Position numbers and translations under genes: made by a program. The notes under the pieces were generated by a model. That model had not been told where the DNA came from and made no database searches. It worked only from the letters and a program-made list of their open reading frames with translations. Positions 39,168 through 48,820 of a stretch of 64,000 nt of DNA are shown in pieces (positions within the stretch are counted from its first letter, which is position 1; each line of letters begins with the position of its first letter). The stretch covers positions 1 to 64,000 of the forward strand of contig JAIPHJ010000008.1 in the NCBI GenBank assembly GCA_021735245.1, written 5' to 3'. This stretch comes from Candidatus Bipolaricaulota bacterium. GTDB taxonomy: Bacteria; Bipolaricaulota; Bipolaricaulia; M55B111.

Positions 39168-40052
39168 TTAGCCGCTCAAACTTAGAACGTACTGTTGTGC
39201 GGGACCGCTTAGTTTGACCACTACCACCAAAAAAGTGTTGCCCGGCACGGGAGCGTTACCGATAGTAGTTAGGGGTTCGGTAGAGGCGGGAGCGTCACAG
39301 GAAACTTCTATTCCTCCTCCGGTAGGGAGAACGGAAGCGCAGAAATTAAGCGAGGAGCTGACTACCAGAAGGACCATAGGAGAGGAAGGTCGATCCCACG
39401 TAGCTACGGCCCTTAATTGACCGGGGCCGTTGATCCAGTAAGCCGTGGCGGTAAAGCCGCTCCCGAGTGAACCTATCAACATGGGATCAGCTACGTTACC
39501 CAGTTTTGGATTGTTCCTGCTTCCCTGAATTTCCAGCTCCGCTCCGCTCCTGCTGAGCTGGTTTAGTACCTCCTGCGGACTGGATCCAGGCGAGATACCC
39601 TGCAGCCTCGAAGGAAGTCGAGCTCGGCCCTGCCCGGGCTGGGGATGTTGGTCCTCCTCGGGCGGTTGCTCGCCTTCCGAGAATGCGGAAATTTGGCCGC
39701 AACGATACTCCTCTCTTTCTCCCATTTCGACTTGAACGCTGAATTCCCGTTCCCTGTCGTCTCGACCACTTACGGCTACGGCAGTGGGCCTGTTATTGAG
39801 TTCGAAAGTGAAGGTCCTGGTTTGGTCCAACTCGACTGACCGGGCAGGAGAGAACACCTTGAGGCCTATCGGAAATCCACCCCGCTGAAACGTGAATTTG
39901 GAAATCCCGACTGGACCTTTACATGACGTGTTACTGACCCTAACTCTTGTAGTCACGGCCGTTGAAGTTTGGCTCGTCGCTATAATCGCAATTCCGACGA
40001 ACAGGACGGCCACTAAAACAAAGGTTTTTGTTTTCGGATGCCTTGAAAACAT
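39168..40052 (-). CDS. Hypothetical secreted protein
   Basis: 294 aa with N-terminal hydrophobic segment. Confidence 0.6.
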   Translation of the reverse strand: MFSRHPKTKTFVLVAVLFVGIAIIATSQTSTAVTTRVRVSNTSCKGPVGISKFTFQRGGFPIGLKVFSPARSVELDQTRTFTFELNNRPTAVAVSGRDDREREFSVQVEMGEREEYRCGQISAFSEGEQPPEEDQHPQPGQGRARLPSRLQGISPGSSPQEVLNQLSRSGAELEIQGSRNNPKLGNVADPMLIGSLGSGFTATAYWINGPGQLRAVATWDRPSSPMVLLVVSSSLNFCASVLPTGGGIEVSCDAPASTEPLTTIGNAPVPGNTFLVVVVKLSGPAQQYVLSLSG

Positions 40053-40123
40053 TTTATCACTCCTTTTCCCTTCAGTGCTTATTTATACTCCCATCGAGTA
40101 GTTTTAAGTCAAAGATCGCATTA

Positions 40124-40222
40124 AATCGGTTGACTGCTGGGACCTGGTTTGTGAAAGATCGCAAAAACTACTTAAAGGGGATTTTCTACGGGTCCCGTCC
40201 CCTGGAGGCGGGGTTCTTGACA
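40124..40222 (+). repeat. Palindromic element (copy E)
   Basis: atcggttgactgctggg...ggtttgtgaaagatcgcaaaaactacttaaaggggattttctacgggtcccgtcccctggaggcggggttcttgac. Confidence 0.6.
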
Positions 40223-40435
40223 AGCGTACCCGACATCGAAATCAATAAGTTCAAAAGACCTTCTTCGCGATAATGATAATCACTGTTATGTTCATTGCAA
40301 AAAGCGACAGAAACTGCAATGACAAAAAATGTTCGAAAAAATACGTCAGGTAGTTCGTAGAGGGGAGCGATAGTAAAGGGGAGAGCAATCAATTCAAAAA
40401 ATTCCGGTCCCCCGGATTCAAGTACTTGCCCGGGT

Positions 40436-40906
40436 TTATTTCAGTTTATTCAGTTCCACTCTTAGAATCTCGTAGTGCTCCCTTTCGTTTGAAGCCAGAA
40501 AACCCAGCAGCCTGCGGACCTCCTTGTCCTCGAACTCGTCAATCAGTTCCCTGTAAAACTTTTCCGCGTTCCGCTCTGCCTCTATCGCTTCTTCGATTAT
40601 CTTCCTGGGAGTGGTTTCTCCGGAGGTCTCTTCCGGAACCTCTACCCCAGAACGTTCCGGAAGGGGAATTTCTTCGTCGGGAAAGAAATCGTCGAAAGTG
40701 GACCGCAACTTTTCCTCGTGGTTTTCTTCCTGAGTTATAAACCTTTCTATTATGGGTGCGGTTTCATCGGGAAGGTCCTTTTCGAGCAGGTTACGGTAGA
40801 TATCGGCTTCCTCGAGTTCGGTTCTTACGGCCCTCCCCAGCAGTTCCTGGAGCGAGACTTCAAAATTGAACAGATCGAAGGGAGACGAATCTTTTTCCCT
40901 GTTCAT
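40436..40906 (-). CDS. Rubrerythrin/ferritin-like protein
   Basis: 156 aa; paired E..EExH-type helices (RAVRTELEEADIYRNLL...TQEENHEEKL; AIEAERNAEKFYREL...SNEREHYEIL). Confidence 0.7.
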   Translation of the reverse strand: MNREKDSSPFDLFNFEVSLQELLGRAVRTELEEADIYRNLLEKDLPDETAPIIERFITQEENHEEKLRSTFDDFFPDEEIPLPERSGVEVPEETSGETTPRKIIEEAIEAERNAEKFYRELIDEFEDKEVRRLLGFLASNEREHYEILRVELNKLK

Positions 40907-41071
40907 AATTTTACCTCCTTCTTATAGATTCAAATTTAAAGGGTAGTTAAAACATTTGTCTCTTCCCAGGGTAACCGTTACTCTGTGAAGTGTAATGGAA
41001 AGGAAGTTCGCAGCCAATTTAACTTCGGGAAACGTCCAGTAACTGTAATTAATCAATTCGGGGTGGTGGAG

Positions 41072-41587
41072 ATGGCACTCAAGGAACTCCTTTTATTGGG
41101 CGACGAGAAGTTGCGGCAGGAGTCGGAACCCGTTTCCGATATTTCCAAAAGCAGCGTTGAAAAAATTAAAAAGGATTTACACGATACTCTCACCGACCTC
41201 CAGGACCAGTACGGAATGGGCCGGGCTCTCGCTGCCCCTCAGATTGGCCATCTAAAGCAGATCATATATTACAATTATGACGGTGAATCCTTTTATATGA
41301 TAAACCCCCGAATAGTTGCAGAAAGCTCGGAGAAGTTCCAGGTGTGGGACAGTTGTTTCAGCTTCAACCTGGCTTTCTTCGTGCAAATTCCCAGGAGCAA
41401 AAACGTAACCGTTAAATATCTAAACGGAGAAGGCGCTAACCGAGAGGTGCAGGCAGAGCTGGAAGAAGCCGAATTATTCCAGCACGAAATTGATCATTTA
41501 AACGGAAAGTTGGCAGTAGACCACCTGCAATCACCCGCCGACATAATTACCCGCGAGGAATGGGAAAAACGCACCGAATCGGATTAG
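41072..41587 (+). CDS. Peptide deformylase-like protein (divergent)
   Basis: MALKELLLLGDEKLRQESEPV, GRALAAPQIG, HEIDHLNGKL; ATG at 41072 preferred over listed 40985. Confidence 0.8.
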   Translation: MALKELLLLGDEKLRQESEPVSDISKSSVEKIKKDLHDTLTDLQDQYGMGRALAAPQIGHLKQIIYYNYDGESFYMINPRIVAESSEKFQVWDSCFSFNLAFFVQIPRSKNVTVKYLNGEGANREVQAELEEAELFQHEIDHLNGKLAVDHLQSPADIITREEWEKRTESD

Positions 41588-41599
41588 AACCCCTTAGAA

Positions 41600-42700
41600 T
41601 CAACTACCGCCTTTCAGGTATCGAGGAAAGAACTTCCTGGTTTTGTTGGCGATGAAGACCAGGGTCAACATGACCGGCACCTCGACGAGCACGCCGACGA
41701 CCGTGGCCAGGGCCGCTCCGGAAGCGACTCCGAAAACGGAGATGGCTACTGCCACCGCCAGTTCGAAGAAGTTGCTGGCCCCGATCATGGAAGCTGGTGC
41801 CGCGATATCGTGATCCAGGTTCCAGAGGTAGGACCACCCGTAAGCAATAGAGAATATAGTAAATGTGAAGAGCACCAGCGGAATTGCAATCAGTAAAATA
41901 TGCAGCGGGTTGTTAATTATCTTATCACCTTGGAAAGAGAAGAGTAGTATCAGGGTAAGCAACAAGCCGGCCGTCGGGAAGGTATCTATTTTCTCCAGAA
42001 AAACGTCTTCGAACCAGGACTCACCGTACTTGCCTATAAGGTAATTCCTCGAGAGGTAACCGGCGATCAGAGGGATGACCACGAACAACACCACCGAAAG
42101 TATTAAGGTATCGTACGGGACCGTTATACCTCCGATACCCAGGAGGAAAGTGACCAGAGGTACGTAAGCAAACAGCAGGATCACGTCGTTGGTAGCTACC
42201 TGGACCAGCGTATAAGCAGGGTCACCGTCGGAAAGGTAACTCCAGACGAATACCATCGCCGTACAGGGAGCGGATCCCAGAAGTACTGCGCCGGCTATAT
42301 ACTGGTCCTGGAGGACGGACGATATAAATGGGGAAAACAGTTTAGTCATAAACAACCAGAACAGGAAATACATCACGAACGGCTTTATCAGCCAGTTCGA
42401 GGTCCAGGTTACGAGCAAACCCTTAGGTTTCTTCCTTACGTCCAGAACGCTCTGGAAGTCGATCTCGACCATCATCGGATATATCATGAACCAGATGAGT
42501 ACTGCAACCGGTATGTTAACCCGGGCGTACTGAATTTCGCCCAGAACGTTCGGGATTACCGGAACGTACCTGCCGACCATCACACCGAGCCCTATGCATA
42601 TAGCCACCCAGACCGAGAGATATTTTTCGAAGAAGGTCAGTTCTCTGCCCAGCCCTTCGGCGTCTTCCTTGACTGAATTGTCGTTCTTTTGTTCTTTCAC
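41600..42700 (-). CDS. acr3: Arsenite efflux transporter, ACR3 family
   Basis: multi-TM; LLGSAPCTAMVFVWSYLSDGDPAYTLVQVATND. Confidence 0.93.
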   Translation of the reverse strand: MKEQKNDNSVKEDAEGLGRELTFFEKYLSVWVAICIGLGVMVGRYVPVIPNVLGEIQYARVNIPVAVLIWFMIYPMMVEIDFQSVLDVRKKPKGLLVTWTSNWLIKPFVMYFLFWLFMTKLFSPFISSVLQDQYIAGAVLLGSAPCTAMVFVWSYLSDGDPAYTLVQVATNDVILLFAYVPLVTFLLGIGGITVPYDTLILSVVLFVVIPLIAGYLSRNYLIGKYGESWFEDVFLEKIDTFPTAGLLLTLILLFSFQGDKIINNPLHILLIAIPLVLFTFTIFSIAYGWSYLWNLDHDIAAPASMIGASNFFELAVAVAISVFGVASGAALATVVGVLVEVPVMLTLVFIANKTRKFFPRYLKGGS

Positions 42701-42734
42701 GCGAAAAACACCACCTGTAATTACTTACAAAAGT

Positions 42735-43130
42735 CTATTCGTCGCCTTCGTCGTCCGGATGTCCCGTGACGCATTTTCCGTTTTCTCTGCGGTAAATTCT
42801 TTCTCGCAGGCGCTTTTCGTCCTCTCTAAAAGTTTCACCGTCCAGGACTTCACCAATCGTTTCCAGTATAGCCTGAGCGCCGGATCCCGCGTCGTAGGAG
42901 AGGCTGTAATAAGACCATACTCCGTCCTTTCTACTATCGACGAGGCCGATCCGTTTGAGCCTGTTGAGGTGTCGGGAGACCGTATACTCAGGAAGTTGCA
43001 GCGCGTCTTCGAGTTCGCAGACACAGGGCTCTTCCTCGGAAGTTAGCAATAGATTCAGCAGCCTCAATCTAGTTTCGTTCGATAGCGACTGGAGCAATTC
43101 CTCCGTTTCCGCCAGGTTCAAGTTTGACAC
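42735..43130 (-). CDS. arsR: ArsR-family transcriptional regulator
   Basis: LSNETRLRLLNLLL, EEPCVCELEDALQLPEYTVSRHLNRLK (ArsR wHTH with CVC motif). Confidence 0.92.
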   Translation of the reverse strand: MSNLNLAETEELLQSLSNETRLRLLNLLLTSEEEPCVCELEDALQLPEYTVSRHLNRLKRIGLVDSRKDGVWSYYSLSYDAGSGAQAILETIGEVLDGETFREDEKRLRERIYRRENGKCVTGHPDDEGDE

Positions 43131-43134
43131 CCTT

Positions 43135-43160
43135 TATGTAAGTATGTACTTTCCTACATA
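43135..43160. promoter_or_regulatory. Candidate ArsR operator
   Basis: tatgtaagtatgtactttcctacata imperfect palindrome just upstream of arsR. Confidence 0.5.
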
Positions 43161-43274
43161 TTATAGATAAGAAGAGAACTTTTCAACAGGTTCAACGCAG
43201 GTGATCCGGGGGGTCAGCAGCACTCGAAGCTTTTTATTAACCTCCGGTGTCGCGATTCCCTTAAATATCCCTTC

Positions 43275-43691
43275 TTAAGCTATCTCTTCCAGCAGAGAAT
43301 CGACCCTCTGTTCTATCTCGTCTCTTATCTCACGGACCTTCTCTATCCCTGCTTCTGCCGGGTCGTCGAGATCCCATTCCATATCCGTCCCATCCCAGGT
43401 GGCGGGACAGACTCCCCTGGCCGAGCATCCCATAGTAATAACGTAATTACAGTCATCCAGCTCCCCCGGTTCGGCAAATGACGGCTCGTTCGAGGAAAGA
43501 TCGAACCCCTTTTCTTTCATCGCTTTCACCACCACGTCGTGAATGGCCTCGGCGGGGTCCGTACCCCCGGAAATGATTTTTACCGGGAGATCCTTTTCTT
43601 TTACTTTTTGTCGGGCGAAAGCGGCTGCCATCTGACTTCTACCGGCATTCTGAACGCATATAAAAGCCACACAATGTTTTTCTTCGGTCAT
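43275..43691 (-). CDS. arsC: Arsenate reductase (low-molecular-weight phosphatase type)
   Basis: FICVQNAGRSQMAAAFA P-loop. Confidence 0.9.
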   Translation of the reverse strand: MTEEKHCVAFICVQNAGRSQMAAAFARQKVKEKDLPVKIISGGTDPAEAIHDVVVKAMKEKGFDLSSNEPSFAEPGELDDCNYVITMGCSARGVCPATWDGTDMEWDLDDPAEAGIEKVREIRDEIEQRVDSLLEEIA

Positions 43692-43754
43692 GAAACACTC
43701 CTTGAATTTTTGACCTTATCGAGAGCTCGGATAAGTAAAAAGTTTTCTGAGCCT

Positions 43755-45038
43755 TTACTTGACTTCAAACATGGGAAGGACCTTCTTTCTAATCAAAACC
43801 AATAAGAGAGAGCCAGACAGTGCTGCTCCGAAGACGATCAACGTTCCCATCAGGCTATTCATCAGCTCCGGGGCGAACAGGAAACTAACTGCCAGGGTCA
43901 ACATCAGCGTACCGCCGACCAGCTTTAAGGCCCTGCCGTGTTCTTCCTGAAGCTTGCTCGACTGTAGAGTAATGCTGACCGTCCCGAATACCAGTAGCTC
44001 GTCCAGCAGGTAGATAACCATATAGATGAGGAAAAGAATTCCAAAAGTCGCCCCCGAAACCCCCTGGGTATTAAGAATGCCGGTCCAGACCACCGGGAAG
44101 CCGGCGGTGCAGGGTAACTCCGCCAGGGTAATCCCCAGGGCCATAAGAACAGTGGCCCCGACCAGTGCAGGTAGGGAGTGACTCTTCTGGGTCAAGTTCC
44201 GGAATTTATCGGCTATTTTGGGTTTTACACTCTCGGGAATGGTGAAAGAAATTCCTTCTTTGAACCAGAAGTAGTCCTTTATGTTGACCAGTCCGAACGA
44301 GAAAGCTATGACTGCTACGAGGACCCGGATCCATAGCAGTTGACCGATGTACTGGAAAGCGCTGAACAGGCCGAGAATGAATAGCCCGTAGGCGGATGCA
44401 GTGACCGCGAGGAAGGTCAACCCGACGATGACTATTTTCTTTCGGGACTTAGTGTAAATTAACAATCCCAGCAGGAAGGTAAGGACCCAAAGTGAACAGG
44501 GGTTAAACCCGTCGACAAACGCTATCAATGCCGTTGACATGAATGCGGACATCGAGGAAAGGTCGACCGTCCCGACGAAAGGCAAATTTATGGTCTCTTC
44601 TTTCGTGCTGGTCGGCGTTTCCGGCGCCGCGGCTTCTCCTTTGAGCTTTAACATCGGGTTCACACAGCGGTTTTCGGTACAGTACTTGACCTTTTCCTCT
44701 ATTTGGTTCTCAATTTTCTTCGTGAACCCAACCCAGACGTCTCCTCCTATGAAGGTAGCCGGGACCGTTCGTATTTCTTGTCCGTACTCTTCCCCCATTT
44801 CCTTTAATAGTTTCAGGTTTTCTTCACTGTCGCGGATTTCTTTTTTTTCCACTTCGAGCGATGGGTGCCTGTTCTGTAACTTTTCGAGAAAGTCCTCCTC
44901 TTCGGCACAACGCGGACAACCCTCCATCTTAAAAAAGTAGATAACCGTCTCGTCGTTGGTTGCACCGACAGAAAGGGAAAATAGAGATAACAGGATTAAT
45001 GTTAGAACTAATCCGGAAACCTTCAGTCGATTATTCAT
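43755..45038 (-). CDS. Thioredoxin/glutaredoxin-like domain fused to a CcdA/DsbD-like membrane domain
   Basis: MEGCPRCAEEEDFLEKL near the N-term; DGFNPCSLWVLTFLLGLL and LAELPCTAGFP in the membrane domain. Confidence 0.85.
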   Translation of the reverse strand: MNNRLKVSGLVLTLILLSLFSLSVGATNDETVIYFFKMEGCPRCAEEEDFLEKLQNRHPSLEVEKKEIRDSEENLKLLKEMGEEYGQEIRTVPATFIGGDVWVGFTKKIENQIEEKVKYCTENRCVNPMLKLKGEAAAPETPTSTKEETINLPFVGTVDLSSMSAFMSTALIAFVDGFNPCSLWVLTFLLGLLIYTKSRKKIVIVGLTFLAVTASAYGLFILGLFSAFQYIGQLLWIRVLVAVIAFSFGLVNIKDYFWFKEGISFTIPESVKPKIADKFRNLTQKSHSLPALVGATVLMALGITLAELPCTAGFPVVWTGILNTQGVSGATFGILFLIYMVIYLLDELLVFGTVSITLQSSKLQEEHGRALKLVGGTLMLTLAVSFLFAPELMNSLMGTLIVFGAALSGSLLLVLIRKKVLPMFEVK

Positions 45039-45197
45039 ATACCGGTTCTAAACCTCCGAATTGCTGCTTTCACGGGAAACCGCAAATCTTCAAAACGTTT
45101 CACGCTGGATAGTCTCAACATTTAGGTCTTTTTGTTTTTCAGGTTCTCTTTGAAACGGTTTTTCCCTATCCAATCATCCCGGCTTAACTCCGGGGAT

Positions 45198-46130
45198 TCA
45201 AAAAACCAGATTGAACACGAACCCGAGTACCATAATACCAACTCCGATGATGCTTCCGTAGGCGATAAGCAGGTTTCTCTTCATTACCTGTTTGAGCAGG
45301 ACGAACTGTGGTACCGACAATGCCGCTACCGACATCATGAACGCGATGGACGTTCCAACCGGCAGTCCTTTGCTGATCAAACTCTCCGCCACGGGTATCA
45401 CGCCCATTATATTGGTGTAGATTGGAATCCCCAGAGCGGTGGCCGCCGGAACGGCGAACGCCCCCTGAAGCGTGTTTTGAATGAAATCTTCCGGCAGGAA
45501 GCCGTGTATCGCCGCTCCCATCCCGACTCCTATTACCACGTAGGGAAAGATTCGGCCGACTATTTCTTTCGCGTCCACGTACGCCTCCCGAAGGCGCTTT
45601 CTGGCGGATTTGGTTGAGTCACCAGGTTCGTCCCCGTTGGCCGAGAAGTCGAAGTCCACCACGTACCGTTCGAACCCCAGCACTTTCAGGCCGCTACCGC
45701 CGATAATCCCGACCGTCAGGCCTCCAAGTAAGTAGGCTAGCGTCAGTCCCCAGCCGAAGGTTCCGAAAAGTACGAAGACCGCGGCGGTATTTACCATAGG
45801 GGAGACGGTAAGAAACGTTATGGTCATGCCGAACGGTACCCCGGCTCCGACGAAACCGAGAAAGAGGGGGACTGTGGAGCAGGAACAGAAGGGTGAAATA
45901 ACTCCCAACCCTGCGGCCAGCACGTAACCGACCAGGGCCTTCTTGCCCTTCAGGAAGTCCCTGATCTTTTCCGGCGGAAGGTACGTCCTGAGGTAACTAA
46001 CCGAAAAGACAACTCCGAGCAGGATGACGGTAATCTTCAGCGTATCGTAGATCCAAAACTCCAGCGAAGACGCTAACCTCCCGGTTAGACCGGTTAAATG
46101 AACTAACTGAACCGCGATATATTCGAACAT
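45198..46130 (-). CDS. DUF318/ArsP-like permease
   Basis: GLGVISPFCSCSTVPLFLGFVGAGVPFGMTITFLTVSPMVNTAA. Confidence 0.88.
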   Translation of the reverse strand: MFEYIAVQLVHLTGLTGRLASSLEFWIYDTLKITVILLGVVFSVSYLRTYLPPEKIRDFLKGKKALVGYVLAAGLGVISPFCSCSTVPLFLGFVGAGVPFGMTITFLTVSPMVNTAAVFVLFGTFGWGLTLAYLLGGLTVGIIGGSGLKVLGFERYVVDFDFSANGDEPGDSTKSARKRLREAYVDAKEIVGRIFPYVVIGVGMGAAIHGFLPEDFIQNTLQGAFAVPAATALGIPIYTNIMGVIPVAESLISKGLPVGTSIAFMMSVAALSVPQFVLLKQVMKRNLLIAYGSIIGVGIMVLGFVFNLVF

Positions 46131-46148
46131 ATAGCTTCCTGGCCTTCT

Positions 46149-46388
46149 TTAGGAAAGTACCTCTCGAATTTCCTGAGAAGAGGGCACGGTACCTTTGAAC
46201 TCCACCTCGCCGTCTGCCACCAGGGCCGGGGTGCTCATTACTCCGTAGCTGGCAAACCTGGCGGGATCTTCTACCTTTACTACGTCAATTTCGTCTTCCT
46301 TCCCCATTTCCTCGACAATCCTTTCGACGTCATGTTTTAAGCTTTCGCACGTTGAACATCCGCTGCTTCCAAGTATTTCAACTTTCAC
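46149..46388 (-). CDS. Small thioredoxin-family protein
   Basis: 79 aa; GSSGCSTCESLKHDVERI and GVMSTPALVADGEV. Confidence 0.88.
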   Translation of the reverse strand: MKVEILGSSGCSTCESLKHDVERIVEEMGKEDEIDVVKVEDPARFASYGVMSTPALVADGEVEFKGTVPSSQEIREVLS

Positions 46389-46665
46389 TTTGGTTCACCT
46401 CGTTTTGTGTTAGTTCTGTTGCTAACTCCAGCAAGTTGTTTACCTTTTCCCTGTCTCGGACTTCGCACTCGACCCGCTTGCCCACGCGTTTGGTCTTCAG
46501 TAAGCCGACTTCTTCCAGTTTTTTCAGGTGCCTGTAAATGACGGACCTGTCCCTGTCGATAACTCCCTCCAGTTCGCAATAGCAGGTTGGCTCATCTACC
46601 TGAAGCAGGTGTTTGAGCAACTTCAATCTCTGCTCGGAGCCGAGTACTTTGAATAATCGATGCAT
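46378..46665 (-). CDS. ArsR-family transcriptional regulator
   Basis: MHRLFKVLGSEQRLKLLKHLL, EPTCYCELEGVI; internal ATG at 46665 preferred. Confidence 0.85.
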   Translation of the reverse strand: MHRLFKVLGSEQRLKLLKHLLQVDEPTCYCELEGVIDRDRSVIYRHLKKLEEVGLLKTKRVGKRVECEVRDREKVNNLLELATELTQNEVNQSES

Positions 46666-46855
46666 TATTGCACATCCTTGCATAGAAAATAAGCCAAACA
46701 ATTAGCGATGTCAAGGTTAATGTATTCACAATTGGGAGGTTAAACCTTTCCTTTGCTCAAATACAGCTGGCCTTATCTACCGTTAACTGGGCTTTTAGAA
46801 AATATCCGGTGGTAATTCAAAGTGATCCCTATAACAAATGTTCGACCCGGACAAC

Positions 46856-47311
46856 CTAGTATAGATCCTTCAGGTAAGGAAGCAGGGTGAACCTGATCAG
46901 AGCAAAGGTCAGGGCACTGACGATCACGAAAGCCACTTCGGGAAAACTTGCGGATATCGCCAGACCCAGAGCGGCTCCCGCCGCCGGGGGATGTTCGGCG
47001 TCGAAGAGAACCATGAAGAACGAGGCCGACCCCACAGCTACTCCCCCGGCCACCCAGAGGGGACCAAGATACGAGCAGGCAAAACCGACTAGAGCCGCTA
47101 TCACGCCCCCGCCAATTATATTCCTGGTTCTGGCCGTTCTATTGTGGGGTAGGCCGAAAACCGTAAATGCGGTCGACCCGGCGGCAGCTATCAGCACCAG
47201 ACCGACCATTCGGGTGAAGGTTATCAACAGCAGGATCGATAGCCCCGCCCCCGCGCTTTGCCAGAGGTAATTCAACCACTTTTTTATAAAGCTTTTGCTG
47301 AAGATTCTCAT
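46856..47311 (-). CDS. HPP-family membrane protein
   Basis: AAGSTAFTVFGLPHNRTARTRNIIGGG and DAEHPPAAGAALGLA. Confidence 0.85.
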   Translation of the reverse strand: MRIFSKSFIKKWLNYLWQSAGAGLSILLLITFTRMVGLVLIAAAGSTAFTVFGLPHNRTARTRNIIGGGVIAALVGFACSYLGPLWVAGGVAVGSASFFMVLFDAEHPPAAGAALGLAISASFPEVAFVIVSALTFALIRFTLLPYLKDLY

Positions 47312-47338
47312 TCTTATTCGGAATTTGATCCCCGGTCT

Positions 47339-47860
47339 CTACCAGGCCGCTACTTTCGTCTGTTTTGAAAGTTGTTCTTCATCCTGGTCCGTCTCGCTCA
47401 AAAGTGCTGCTACCACCGATTCCTTTATCGTATCGATATCCAGGTCTTCGGAAGTACTGAATATTCCTATTCTCGTATTCGTCTCTACCGGTGCTGAATA
47501 AATCACCGTTTTTACATTTTTGCAGATTGACATTTCGTCCATAATTACTACACCAACAGATTCTATTTCTTTTTGGAACGATTCGGGCAGTTCTTCTCTG
47601 CTGGACAGTTCTTCATGGGAAAGATCCGAAGGAATTGCCCAGGCCACTGCTTTCGTTCTTCTGCTCGTGATGCTTTTCGAAGGAGTCCATAAAATGACCT
47701 GGTTTTCTTTTAGAATACCTTCTTTAGAAAGAAGAGAACCTTCAACCCGGTTGGCTAACTTTGGACTTGCTTTGTCAAGTGTTTTGGCCGCCACAGAGCC
47801 CGCCCCCAGGACCATAAGGAATGAGAGAGTGAGTAAAAAAATCACTGTATTTTTTCTCAT
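47339..47860 (-). CDS. Hypothetical secreted protein
   Basis: signal peptide MRKNTVIFLLTLSFLMVLGAGSVAA. Confidence 0.55.
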   Translation of the reverse strand: MRKNTVIFLLTLSFLMVLGAGSVAAKTLDKASPKLANRVEGSLLSKEGILKENQVILWTPSKSITSRRTKAVAWAIPSDLSHEELSSREELPESFQKEIESVGVVIMDEMSICKNVKTVIYSAPVETNTRIGIFSTSEDLDIDTIKESVVAALLSETDQDEEQLSKQTKVAAW

Positions 47861-48332
47861 CGTTATTCCCTCCTTACAACCATTTTCGACATAAAAAGTG
47901 AAAAATCAATTTAAGGCTACTGTGCCGTATGGGAGGAATTACGAAAAAACCAATCAAGAGGTTCCTGAAAGGACGTACTCCCACCATTAGGCAGAAGTAT
48001 CCAGGCGTTTTATGTAAAGGAAAAACCTTATTGAAACTTACTTTAGCCCAACGCTGAGGTGTAAACCATTTCTTAAAAGAACATAAAATACAGCTCTGGG
48101 CCTGCAGAAAATTACATCGTGTGAGTCCATATAGAGTCAGGGTATAGTATGGTTCCCGATGGCAACCTCGCCCTGAACAGAAAGGAATTCTCTCCTTTCA
48201 ATATCTCTCATGCCTGGTTCTCTCCGGAATCGAACTCGAGAAATTCGCATTTCGGGTCCAGGCCCACCTATCCCCTAATAGATCAACTTCTGTTAGCCCA
48301 GACGACTGAAAAAGGACAGGGGAGGCAAAATC

Positions 48333-48515
48333 CTAACCAAGGTCATCTTCGTTGATAACGTCCTTTTCACCCCAGGTGATGGTTTTTCCGCAATTTTCGC
48401 AATTGGTGGTGGCTTCCTGGATTCGGATAGCTCGGAAGAACTTTTTGCTCTCGACGACCTTGCTGGTGCCTGTCTCTTCCCCGCAGTGGGGGCATTCTAC
48501 ATTCAATTCCGGCAT
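48333..48515 (-). CDS. Small zinc-ribbon-like protein
   Basis: VECPHCGEE and TNCENCGKTITW CxxC pairs. Confidence 0.6.
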   Translation of the reverse strand: MPELNVECPHCGEETGTSKVVESKKFFRAIRIQEATTNCENCGKTITWGEKDVINEDDLG

Positions 48516-48820
48516 TTTTCACCCCCTTACTCGTCAAAATCTGGCCGGTGGAAGAAAACAAGTACAGGCAAACGGGGTCCAGTTAGGATTATATAAATGG
48601 ACCAGGTTCTGATCAAATTTACCCGGGCAAAGAATAGCCCCAGCCGTAAGTATAGGACCCAGCGGCAGAAATGGGGATAACGGGACAAGTACGTATTATC
48701 TCGAGCTGGAGCCAACCACCTGGATAGTGGACCTTTCGGCGATCCTCGGATTATCCCCAAAGCAAGGGAAAAGCGTGACTGTTCCGGGTAAAGTCCGTAA
48801 TTCTCAAAACGTGGCCGGAC

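Noticed and set aside
42594-43046. 150-aa plus-strand ORF
   Set aside because: Overlaps arsR and acr3 on the opposite strand.
45132-45617. 161-aa plus-strand ORF
   Set aside because: Mostly antisense to the ArsP-like permease; no family resemblance.
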